From Erwinia tracheiphila (GTDB lineage Bacteria > Pseudomonadota > Gammaproteobacteria > Enterobacterales > Enterobacteriaceae): 64,000 bases of DNA. The DNA lies in assembly GCF_021365465.1 (NCBI RefSeq), contig NZ_CP089932.1, positions 3,658,001 to 3,722,000 on the forward strand, written 5' to 3'. The notes below the pieces were generated by a model that worked only from the letters and a program-made list of their open reading frames with translations, ran no database searches and was not told the origin of the DNA. Made by a program: the position numbers and the translations under genes. Below, piece after piece: positions 56,958-64,000 of the stretch; the first letter of the stretch is position 1; each line of letters begins with the position of its first letter.

Positions 56958-57358
56958 AGATCCTCCGTGCGTTCACCGGGGAGCGCGTACTGCACCTGGC
57001 TGTAAAAGGGAAACACGGTGCTGTAGCCGGGCACCGGGGTGCTGCCATCTGCCAGATGCGGATAGACATACATCACCATGTCCGGATTAGGCAGCCGGGG
57101 AAAAGTCTGCTGAATTTCATTTTCCTGGGTGCGGCTGTAGCTCTCACGGGTCTGCTGCGAAATCACCCGTTCACCGTCGGAAACGGGCCTGCGCAGCGTG
57201 GCCCGGCTCTCCGTGGTGGTGTGCGTGACCGACGCGCCGTCATTCCACATATCCAGCATGCTGCTGTCGCCCGGCGGCAGCATTTCATCTTTGGAGGTGC
57301 TGCACCCGGCGAGCGTCACCGCCAGCAGCAGCGTAGCCAGCAGTTTATACCTGTTCAT
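56954..57358 (-). CDS. ICE lipoprotein, TIGR03751 family
   Basis: 134 residues from the ATG at 57358 (MNRYKLLATLLLAVTLAGCS), with lipobox LAGC. The body includes TFPRLPNPDMVMYVYPHLAD and VPGYSTVFPFYSQVQYALPG, typical of the family. Probably an outer-membrane component of the mating channel. Its stop overlaps the ATPase start. Confidence 0.88.
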   Translation of the reverse strand: MNRYKLLATLLLAVTLAGCSTSKDEMLPPGDSSMLDMWNDGASVTHTTTESRATLRRPVSDGERVISQQTRESYSRTQENEIQQTFPRLPNPDMVMYVYPHLADGSTPVPGYSTVFPFYSQVQYALPGERTEDL

Positions 57359-57605
57359 CCGACACCTCCGCACCTTCAGCGTCACAATAAAACGCAGAAA
57401 TTCTGAGCCAGCGGTCGTCCGGGAACGGAAAGAGGATATCATTGCCCTCGCGTGACAGCCTGAGACCGACCGCCAGCATCGCCTGGTCGGTGACGTCATG
57501 CGGCTGGCCCTGCCATTTGCCGTTATCCCGCCGGACGAAACCGGCATAAAGTCTGCCACTGATTGACGTGTAAGCGACGCGGTATTCAGGGTTATCGTTG
57601 TGCAT
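57345..57605 (-). CDS. Small ICE protein, unknown
   Basis: 86 residues from the ATG at 57605 (MHNDNPEYRVAYTSISGRLY), overlapping the lipoprotein start by 14 bases. Contains ILFPFPDDRWLRISAFYCD. No family recognised. It lies at the edge of the deletion that removed the middle of the T4SS operon, and might be a remnant of a larger gene. Confidence 0.5.
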   Translation of the reverse strand: MHNDNPEYRVAYTSISGRLYAGFVRRDNGKWQGQPHDVTDQAMLAVGLRLSREGNDILFPFPDDRWLRISAFYCDAEGAEVSDEQV

Positions 57606-57616
57606 TGGGGTCCTCA

Positions 57617-57736
57617 TCAGTCCATGCCTGTGCCGCTGCCGGCCAGTGCCTGTCCGGCGAACAGCAATCCGGTCAGCAGCAGGCGTTTTGGGTACTGGCA
57701 GACGGCGTGCCGGAGCCTGAGAAAAAAGGGTTTCAT
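57617..57736 (-). pseudogene. Truncated TIGR03745-like pilin gene
   Basis: 39 codons from the ATG at 57736: a signal peptide (KRLLLTGLLFAGQALA) followed by only SGTGMD and a stop. By position after the TIGR03758 domain this should be the TIGR03745 (PFL_4702) membrane protein of about 115-120 residues. The hydrophobic body is gone, and so are the next genes of the operon. Assignment is by position and signal peptide only. Confidence 0.5.
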
Positions 57737-57749
57737 AGCGGTATCCTTA

Positions 57750-58289
57750 TCAGTGGAAAAAGAGAAAGAGGGTCAGAAGCCAGAGCACAATGAGGCGGAT
57801 AAGCAGTTCGTTGAACTGCCGGAACGTGACGGCCTTCGTGGGCAGGCCGCGATAGGCGTGGACCAGCGCCCAGGCACTGAACAGCAGCATTATTACGGCC
57901 AGGGTGCCCAGGATCAGGATATTGAGCTGCGCGGGGGTCAGACCGCTGCCGGTGCCTGCACTCCATCCGGAGACCTGAGAATCATTCATCGCCATGCCGG
58001 TTCCTCGGCACGGTAACGCCCGGAGACGGACGAAGGTGCAGCTGGCTGCGCCCATATAGGTAGCGATACCCTGCCTCATGGCGGCGATATCATGCGTGGC
58101 CTGCTGATAGTCGAAATAAAAGCGGGCATCCTGATTCTGGTTCGCCACCACGCGGGCGCGATCGAGCCCCGCCTGGACCTGATCGAGCTGACACATCACC
58201 AGCGCCAGCTCGTCTTTTTCCGATGCGTGACACTGCATAACTGGCAGCGCGGCCATCAGCAGGGCAATAAGGGATTTACTATGACGCAT
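57750..58289 (-). CDS. RAQPRD-type and TIGR03758-type domains in one frame
   Basis: 179 residues. The first 80 (signal peptide, then LVMCQLDQVQAGLDRARVVA and FYFDYQQATHDIAAMRQGI) match the ICE RAQPRD family; from MAMNDSQVSGWSAGTGSGLT the rest matches TIGR03758, with LILGTLAVIMLLFSAWALVH and a second membrane segment. In related elements these are separate neighbouring genes. A one-base shift near 58055 would let the first gene end at GDE-stop on the ATG of the second, so the fusion may be recent. Confidence 0.75.
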   Translation of the reverse strand: MRHSKSLIALLMAALPVMQCHASEKDELALVMCQLDQVQAGLDRARVVANQNQDARFYFDYQQATHDIAAMRQGIATYMGAASCTFVRLRALPCRGTGMAMNDSQVSGWSAGTGSGLTPAQLNILILGTLAVIMLLFSAWALVHAYRGLPTKAVTFRQFNELLIRLIVLWLLTLFLFFH

Positions 58290-58581
58290 TCTGCGGCTCT
58301 CCCGGATAACTGGTGGTCGGCAGAGTGACGCAAAGCGCCGGGGGTTACAGCAGGAAATTGTTTATGGGGGAATGAAGATAAACGGGTATTATGGGTAAAT
58401 CAGGCGCGGTTGGCATATACAGCCAAAATTAAACGGTTATCCAGTTTAGTGTCAGAAGTGTACGCCCGAATTCTTGGGACGCATTAGACTAATGATGTCA
58501 TGTAATGCTCCAAGAAAATGTCTCCACTAACCTGCTACTATTCAATGGATAGCCTAAATCTAATTCTTATATTCAATTACC

Positions 58582-59347
58582 GGTCGTGACGCAGATTTAT
58601 TGATAATGATGAAGAGTAAGATACCAACCGATGATCTTATCGTGCATTTCCTCTGACTTCGAAAAGCAAATTGTTCTGCGGGTCAGTCGTTTGATATGTG
58701 TGCGAAGATTAAGATTATGTCGTTCTGTCCGTTGGGTATATTTCTTGCTCACCACGTGGCCTGTTGCACTTAACAGAACTTTATAAACCGGCCACGCATC
58801 TGTCATATAAAAGGCAAGGTTAAATTTGCTTAACAGGGCCAGCAATCGTCGCAGGGTCGGGGCATTTCTCGGGCCGAAGACGTGGGCCAGAGCACGTTTG
58901 CGGATACGGTCATAAGCATAGAACAACCACCGGGGATTGCTTTTACACCGCACGTAAGACCATTGTTCACCGGCTTCACAGCAGATAACAACCTCCGTTT
59001 CGGGGTCGATATTCTCAGCTACCTGCTTTGGCGAAATTTTTTTACGTGCCGCAGAACCGTATTGAGGCTGATACCGAGAGCCCGTGCGGTATCGCGACAT
59101 CCGTAACCATTCATGACCATATTAACAATGGTCTGGTGTGTGTCTGGTTTGGCACCGGAGTAGCTAAAATTGAGCTGAAAGGTCTTTGAACAATGCTTGC
59201 AGATGTAACGTTGGGCACCGGATGCTGAATGTCCGTTACATCGTACAGCATGAGTTTCATTGCACTGAGGGCAGACGACATCAACTTTAGCCATATGTTA
59301 CATCCAAAGCGCAAAGCATACGTGATCAGCAAGTCTGCGTCACGACC
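58582..59347 (-). mobile_element. IS1-family element
   Basis: A 766-bp element with terminal repeats GGTCGTGACGCAGATTTATT (58582) and the reverse of GGTCGTGACGCAGACTTGCT at the other end (to 59347). Flanks TCAATTACC and ATCTCCACG differ, so there is no target duplication. It joins the conjugation cluster to an unrelated AT-rich region and truncates the gene on its right. Confidence 0.92.
58597..59294 (-). CDS. IS1 transposase InsA-InsB' (frameshift-coupled)
   Basis: InsA (59019-59294, 91 residues) has a zinc ribbon (CPQCNETHAVRCNGHSASGA, CKHC) and HTH. InsB (58597-59100) has the DDE catalytic part (WLFYAYDRIRKRALAHVFG, FYMTDAWPVYKVLL, RTERHNLNLRTHIKRL). A run of seven A on the minus strand (59037-59043) inside the overlap is the expected -1 slippage site. 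The element looks intact. Confidence 0.9.
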
Positions 59348-59598
59348 ATCTCCACGGCTTCGTTTAAATCTTTTATTTCAACATCTCTATTTGCTTCATC
59401 TCTTGCTTCACCTAAAAAATAGATACTTGCTTCAAGATAATACCTTAAGTAATCCAAGTCATAATGTTCATATTTCAGAAATTCTTTTTTTGTATCCTCA
59501 TCACCCAATATAGCATTAGTTAAATATTGATAATGCTCTAATAAAATTTTACCATCTATGTTATTTATAAAACCTAAGTCATCATTCATTTTAAACAC
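59326..59598 (-). pseudogene. Unrecognised gene, 3' end cut by IS1
   Basis: About 84 native residues, MFKMNDDLGFINNIDGKILL then YEHYDLDYLRYYLEASIYFL; the last six codons come from the IS1 end. Acidic and AT-rich. No family recognised; it could be a small immunity-like protein. The missing part was lost when IS1 moved or made an adjacent deletion. Confidence 0.55.
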
Positions 59599-60087
59599 TC
59601 CTATAATATAATATTAAACTGTATGGTTTACCGCCAACCCTTGATAGGGTGATTAGGCGGAAGGGTAGGTCTTTTTCAACCTTGCGAGTGAAACGAGACA
59701 AGGCAATCCGATAGGATTGGGTAAAATAGCGGATACGCTATTACACCTTGCCTCAGTTTCCGAAAATCAAAAAAAAAGCTGAACTACACTTATATTTAAA
59801 TAGATAACCGATCTAAAAAACTAGTCAATAGCGGCTACATAAATAAATACACTGCATGCCGAATAAAATGCAAATAAAAGATAAGGTAAATAATATATTG
59901 TCTTTATAGTAGCTCTGCGTAAATATCGCAGCGGAGATCAAATCGTCAAGTAATATATCGTGGGGTCCCGCTGGTAGCTTTTATGCCAGTGGGTTCCGAT
60001 TTATTACTTGATGACGCAATGAATAAATAAACTTGTTATGGGTGATGGTTCACGTAGGGAGCCATCACCCTAAAAGACAGGATTGTT
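59599..60087. other. AT-rich gene-free stretch with nested hairpins
   Basis: No supported gene. AATCC-GATA-GGATT and AATAGCG-GATA-CGCTATT stand side by side (59705-59742) between CAAGG and CCTTG, giving a possible three-way junction. Another long hairpin lies at about 59948-60009, and GGGTGATGG...CCATCACCC at 60040-60070 may end the gene at 60088. Confidence 0.5.
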
Positions 60088-60363
60088 TTACATTCTTCTT
60101 TTGAAGATAATGTTGTCTGAGAAAATTGCCTTACCCGCGACAAAACCGACAATAGCTATTATTGGTAAGCTAATAGTAGCTCCTGCCATACCTGTAGACA
60201 TTCCAATCAGCGCTGACAGACCAAAAGCTAACAGAACGATCACCGCCGAATACCAGCCGGGATATGTTCCATATAGCACAGATGCCTGACATCCGGTGCA
60301 TACATGAACACCCCTTTGGCTTTCTTTTAGGCAAAAAGGGCACTGAATAATATTGTTTCCCAT
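60088..60363 (-). CDS. Zinc-ribbon membrane protein
   Basis: 91 residues. An N-terminal zinc ribbon (CPFCLKESQRGVHVCTGC) is followed by two membrane segments (WYSAVIVLLAFGLSALIG, GATISLPIIAIVGFVAGKA). The stop of the upstream broken lipoprotein lies four bases before its start, so they form a pair. Function unknown. Confidence 0.7.
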   Translation of the reverse strand: MGNNIIQCPFCLKESQRGVHVCTGCQASVLYGTYPGWYSAVIVLLAFGLSALIGMSTGMAGATISLPIIAIVGFVAGKAIFSDNIIFKRRM

Positions 60364-60366
60364 TTC

Positions 60367-60655
60367 TCAGTCCTTTTTAAATACTGCGCCAAGATAAACG
60401 ACACCGCCTTTGACTTTTTCTATTTTAAAAGTCCACGGCCCAACCCCCTCTACCTGTGTCTTGGCAATGTAGACGGGTTTCTTACTCTCATCCCAGCTTT
60501 TTACGCTATACGTTCATACCTTTGAACTTGATCGAGTCTTTTTGAATATCAAGCTTGATGCCGTACTGTTGGTTGACGTAGTTGCCATAAACCCCATCAT
60601 CACCACACCCTGACAGCAGGGCTGTTAGACCTACTGCTACCATAAATTTACGCAT
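60367..60655 (-). pseudogene. Small lipoprotein gene with frameshift
   Basis: Reads MRKFMVAVGLTALLSGCGDD (lipobox LSGC) to KFKGMN, then meets a stop. The next frame carries on as TYSVKSWDESKKPVYIAK ... VVYLGAVFKKD to the stop at 60367. One extra base near 60511 accounts for it. Restored length is about 95 residues. Family not recognised; paired with the zinc-ribbon gene. Confidence 0.7.
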
Positions 60656-61000
60656 ACCTTTTCCTCACAGGTCATAGGCAGGCCAGATTTTGGCCTGTAA
60701 TCACCTGCTAGAATTCATTTATTTTTCAGGGGCGTCATATCGTTTGTACCGATCAAAAAAAACCACACGATAGATTAAAACCATCATAAATAAAATATCG
60801 ATCGGTCAAAACAATTATAAAACCGATCGATTCCTTATTATTGATAGTTAAAAGCTATCGAATAGTTATAATCGATCATTTTTATCAATTGAACGAGGAG
60901 GGATGGGAAGGGAAAGAAGTTATACTTTATGAATAATCATTTATCTATATAGCAGCAGGAAAGAAAGGATCCTGCTGCTATTGTTGTTGGCTATATTTTC
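60656..61000. other. AT-rich gap with inverted repeat
   Basis: ATCGATCGGT (60797-60806) and ACCGATCGAT (60822-60831) pair perfectly around a 15-base spacer. GATCG-type words recur nearby. No gene seen. It might be an operator or part of the promoter of the broken lipoprotein gene. Confidence 0.4.
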
Positions 61001-61492
61001 TTAGCCTGTTGTTCGTTCATTCCAAGCATCAGCATATTGGATGTTGCCATCCACAATTCGCCAAGTTATTTTTTCATACTGTAAACTGACGCTTTCAATG
61101 TGATTCATTTTATCATTGCCAGCTAATTTAACATTAGGCACACCGCAGTTAACACCCGTGATTTTTACATTTTCCATTAGCACGGTATAATAACAAACCT
61201 CTTGCCCTGCATCACTAATATGGTAGAACTTGATTTCTGCACTTTTCAGTGTTTGACCTGTAGCAGCGGCTTTATAAAGATAGGGGGTAGAACTATCAAC
61301 TTCCTTTTCAATCATCATCGATGAATGCTGACGAGTTCCGGTAATCTTACCATTCGCATTATCTACTGGTAAATTAATACCATGACTTAATCCTATAATC
61401 TCCACACTTCCTTCACGGTCTTGAACATCTACAGATCCTTTAATATCTGCGCCGCCGTCATCTTTAAGCCACATATACGGAGGGATCGGCAT
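61001..61492 (-). CDS. hcp: Type VI secretion tube protein Hcp, orphan
   Basis: 163 residues of the Hcp family, which stack as hexameric rings in the T6SS tube and can carry effectors. Conserved parts: MPIPPYMWLKDDGGADIKGS, VEIIGLSHGI, FYHISDAGQEVCYYTVLMEN, VSLQYEKITWRIVDGNIQYA. An AAGGAA site precedes the ATG. No other T6SS core gene is in the window, so it must work with a system elsewhere. One base separates it from the immunity candidate. Confidence 0.92.
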   Translation of the reverse strand: MPIPPYMWLKDDGGADIKGSVDVQDREGSVEIIGLSHGINLPVDNANGKITGTRQHSSMMIEKEVDSSTPYLYKAAATGQTLKSAEIKFYHISDAGQEVCYYTVLMENVKITGVNCGVPNVKLAGNDKMNHIESVSLQYEKITWRIVDGNIQYADAWNERTTG

Positions 61493-61493
61493 A

Positions 61494-61703
61494 TTATTTT
61501 TTCCTTATTTTATTGATCAGTTTCATTACTACAATGTATATCCCTGTAGTGATAATTAATACAGAGGCAACATCAATATAGAAATAAGCATCATAAATCG
61601 ACTCTGCATTTACATCGCCACTAATAAGCAGGGCTAATCTACTTGCAAGGGTGTGATTAATATAGATCTCAGGATCACTAAGAATCCGAGCCACGGCAAA
61701 CAT
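61494..61703 (-). CDS. Probable immunity protein to the Tlde1-like effector
   Basis: 69 residues with two hydrophobic segments (near the N-terminus HTLASRLALLISG and VASVLIITTGIYIVVMKLI). It lies between effector and hcp on the same strand. The role rests on position and predicted membrane location, which suits protection against a periplasmic enzyme. Confidence 0.55.
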   Translation of the reverse strand: MFAVARILSDPEIYINHTLASRLALLISGDVNAESIYDAYFYIDVASVLIITTGIYIVVMKLINKIRKK

Positions 61704-61733
61704 AATAATTAAAAAAATATTGTTTTTGCGAGC

Positions 61734-62252
61734 CTACGGGCAAGTGTTTGAGCCATTGGCTACTACCTCAACCCAACCCCTAGCCATAAGGGAACGCATA
61801 CAAGGCACCTGCATCGGAGCAGTATTAAGAAGTGCATTTCTAATTAGTGCATAATCTGAGTTGTGAGCAATAGTTATACATCCTTCGGATACAGTTCCCG
61901 GATGAAGTCTAAATAATCCACGGTAAACACCATCTATCCAAGTGCCATCATCAATACCCCAATCATCCTTGTACAAAGCGAACCATTCATCACGCCCAAA
62001 GGCTGCTCCATGACGAATTTTGTTCCATGTGTCCTGAATTTCCGCTTTTCTTTTTGAGAAGAATCCTCCAGAACCACGCTCAACAATCCAGTATTTACCC
62101 GGTGGTAATGGGCCATCACCTTTAATGGCACCACTGGCCCCCTTGTTCCGGTAAATACCATTACCAGAAAAAGCCATAAACACACCAACACCATACAGAT
62201 TGAACGGTGCATAATCAGCGCCGTTCAAAATCATCTTCCCTTGTAATGCCAT
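61734..62252 (-). CDS. Tlde1-like (DUF2778) peptidoglycan-targeting T6SS effector
   Basis: 172 residues from the ATG at 62252 (MALQGKMILNGADYAPFNLY). DUF2778 proteins such as Salmonella Tlde1 are L,D-transpeptidase-like enzymes that damage peptidoglycan of rivals. The core reads GDGPLPPGKYWIVERGSGG ... FRLHPGTVSEGCITIAHNSD, where the His and the Cys of SEGC are the expected catalytic pair. Linked to an Hcp gene, which should deliver it. No signal peptide, as expected for a T6SS cargo. Confidence 0.82.
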   Translation of the reverse strand: MALQGKMILNGADYAPFNLYGVGVFMAFSGNGIYRNKGASGAIKGDGPLPPGKYWIVERGSGGFFSKRKAEIQDTWNKIRHGAAFGRDEWFALYKDDWGIDDGTWIDGVYRGLFRLHPGTVSEGCITIAHNSDYALIRNALLNTAPMQVPCMRSLMARGWVEVVANGSNTCP

Positions 62253-62604
62253 AAATAGTCTCATGTCCTTACACTTTATGCATGTTTATGCTATAGATGA
62301 TTTATTGAGCGATCAAGGGTAAATAGCCATTTTTTAATTTAAAGCATTTTTGGTTCAGTGTTTTTATATTTCCTTTCCACATGATATTCCCATCTCCTTA
62401 GCTAACTACTGTAAATATATAATGGAGTTTCACTTAGAGTTTTTATAAGCCAAATAAACACATAATATCTGATATGGCTTTTAGTCACTTGACAAAAACT
62501 TTAAATGTATTATTGATTTATTAATGGGCATAAATATAAAAATAAAGCTCCTGTTTTGATAGTCGCCAAACAATTACAAAAAGGAGCACTAAAGGAAGGT
62601 AAAA
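62253..62604. other. AT-rich gap ahead of the ColE2-type rep gene
   Basis: About 350 bases with no gene. The last part, GCTCCTGTTTTGATAG ... AAAAAGGAGC, can form a leader hairpin over the rep ribosome site; ColE2-type plasmids control rep translation there with an antisense RNA. No clear iterons seen. Confidence 0.4.
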
Positions 62605-63454
62605 ATGCTGTTTGAAGATAATATATATAATATGGAAAAATATAAAAGTCAAATACAAAAATACGCATTATGCTGCGATGAATTCAATGATGGTGTGTAT
62701 AGAAACCCAAAGGAAAGGGCATTATTAAAAATAATATATAGGGTTTAATAACAGATCGTTTGTGAATGGTTTTGTTTTTGACATAGACCATGATAATGGC
62801 GCAATCGTCTGGGATCTTGTAGGTTTACCGAAGCCTAACACGATAATAAAGAATACAAAAAATGGTCATATGCATTTGCTCTATGCCTTAAAAAGTCCAG
62901 TTCTGAAAACTGACTCGGCAAGAATAAAACCGTTAAAGCTGGCATCAATTGTTCAGTATGGTTTTACAGAAAGGTTAAATGCTGACAAAGCCTATGCTGA
63001 TATTTTAATGAAGAACCCATTAAATACTAACGAATGGCGTACAACGTGGACAGATGCCACAGCATATGACTTAAGCTATTTAGCTGATTTTGTTCCTGAT
63101 ATTGTTAAGATAAAAATCTCAAAAATAGATCAGTTATATGGATTAGGCCGTAATGTTAATTTATTTGAAGATCTGAGAAAAATAGCATACAAAGATGTTT
63201 TGAAATACAAAGCGAATAAAACATACCATGATTTTTATCACGAGATGCTTTCAACGGCTATCATGTTGAACAATCATTGTAATCAGGTTAACCCTTTGCC
63301 ACACAATGAAGTTAAGCAAGTTTGCCAAAGTATTTGCAAATGGACATGGCGAAATTTTTCTCACGAAATATTTTCCGCGATTCAATCCGCAAGAGCGAAA
63401 AAATCGAGGAACACAAAAACTAAATTAGAAAAAGCACTGGAAATATTACTATGA
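62605..63454 (+). pseudogene. rep: ColE2-type plasmid replication initiator Rep, frameshifted
   Basis: With AAGGAAGG upstream, the frame starts MLFEDNIYNMEKYKSQIQKY and reads CCDEFNDGVYRNPKERALLK; the next frame continues as YIGFNNRSFVNGFVFDIDHD, PNTIIKNTKNGHMHLLYALK, RNVNLFEDLRKIAY. This order matches ColE2 Rep (primase/initiator). The shift lies at about 62735-62743 in an AT-rich run (one extra base). The second part stays open from a GTG at 62762 but lacks the N-terminus. Confidence 0.82.
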
Positions 63455-63699
63455 TTATTAATGGAAAGAAAATAAAAGCTAAAGACTTAGCAAAACAGGC
63501 GGGAGTATCACGTTCGGCAGTAATTAAATATTACGGTATTAGTCGTGAAGAATATGAAAGGGAGGCTGCAGAAAAAAGAAAACTTGCTTTTAACTTGAGA
63601 TCTTCGGGTTTGAAATGGAAAGAAGTTGCGGAAAAAATGGACACAACACAAAACAGTGCTGTCGCATATTACAGGAGATATTTATCATTACAACAATAA
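63451..63699 (+). CDS. Small HTH protein downstream of ColE2-type rep
   Basis: 82 residues with two HTH-like parts (AKDLAKQAGVSRSAVIKYYG and GLKWKEVAEKMDTTQNSAVA). The ATG overlaps the rep stop by four bases. ColE2-type plasmids and related islands often have such a RepB-like gene here. It appears intact. Confidence 0.75.
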   Translation: MIINGKKIKAKDLAKQAGVSRSAVIKYYGISREEYEREAAEKRKLAFNLRSSGLKWKEVAEKMDTTQNSAVAYYRRYLSLQQ

Positions 63700-63701
63700 C
63701 A

Positions 63702-63732
63702 AAAGCCACGTTGGTGGCTTCTGTCATTTTTC
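63702..63732 (+). terminator. Terminator after the RepB-like gene
   Basis: GCCAC-GTTG-GTGGC hairpin followed by TTCTGTCATTTTT, directly after the stop of the small HTH gene. Confidence 0.65.
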
Positions 63733-63848
63733 ATTATGTAAGTTTTTCATATATAATCCTAAAACGCTCTGTATGAGATTTTGAGACGTTTTATACTTAA
63801 GAGGGTAATAATCTCGTCAGATTATATGTAAATGGCTGATAATAGAGT

Positions 63849-64000
63849 TTAAGCGGCCTGATTACGTGAGGAAAATATTTTTTCATCAATCCAAGCATCG
63901 ATTTCACTTTCTACAAAAGCGATAGTTCTTTCACCGGTTCTAACGGGCATTGGGAAACTATTTTTTTTAATCAGATTATAAATCCACGTCCGGCCATAGC
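63849..64000 (-). CDS. alpA: AlpA-family regulator, 3' part
   Basis: 49 residues to the stop, cut by the window edge at its 5' side. YGRTWIYNLIKKNSFPMPVR then IAFVESEIDAWIDEKIF is the typical AlpA/MerR-like DNA-binding core. AlpA-type proteins regulate the integrase or excision genes of P4-like islands, so more island, possibly with another integrase, probably lies to the right. Confidence 0.85.
   Translation of the reverse strand, partial: YGRTWIYNLIKKNSFPMPVRTGERTIAFVESEIDAWIDEKIFSSRNQAA

Overview
The window reads as an enterobacterial chromosome, most likely Erwiniaceae (Erwinia/Pantoea side). This rests on a conserved core order (rsmE-gshB-yqgE-ruvX-pilT-yggS-yggT-rdgB-hemW ... yggN-yggL-trmB-mutY-yggX-mltC ... 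speC-pheV) and on protein similarity by eye; the genus is an inference. The core ends at a tRNA-Phe gene near 18.1 kb. Everything to its right is a patchwork genomic island that runs off the right edge.

Core, 1-18.1 kb: ribosome methylation (rsmE, partial), glutathione synthesis, yqgE/ruvX, a lone PilT-like ATPase, the yggS-yggT-rdgB-hemW set, a decayed IS481-family element, yggN/yggL/trmB, mutY-yggX, mltC, a two-gene Tm-1-like operon with a divergent TetR regulator, and speC. tRNA-Phe has its own promoter but is cut inside the anticodon loop by an IS26-like element.

Island left, 18.1-25 kb: a C4/CI-like structured RNA (three copies in the window), then two directly repeated IS91-family elements. 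Between them lies a dead ColE1-type plasmid: RNA I and most of the RNA II region, two unrecognised convergent genes and the 3' tail of the mobilisation genes. The geometry fits recombination between a plasmid-borne and a prophage-borne IS91 copy.

P2-like prophage, 25-39.6 kb: terminase (5' cut by IS91), portal, then on the minus strand lysogenic and early genes: phd-doc, two adenine methylases, a HicB-like protein, replication protein A, an exonuclease, many small genes, Cox-like protein, C repressor and integrase. Head and tail genes beyond the terminase are missing.

Decayed ICE, 39.6-58.3 kb: a second (frameshifted) integrase, unknown cargo, and a type IV secretion cluster of the SPI-7/PFGI-1 kind (TraG-N, TIGR03755, 03756, 03757, 03744, 03751, RAQPRD/TIGR03758). 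The central channel genes are deleted and the ATPase and a GHKL gene are frameshifted. An intact IS481-family element with a 7-bp target duplication sits next to an orphan toxin-immunity pair.

Right end, 58.3-64 kb: an IS1-family element without target duplication, an orphan type VI module (Tlde1-like effector, immunity candidate, Hcp), a broken ColE2-type plasmid rep gene with its small partner gene, and an AlpA-like regulator cut by the window edge. Much of the island is broken by single-base shifts, so it is probably immobile, unless some of the shifts are sequencing errors.
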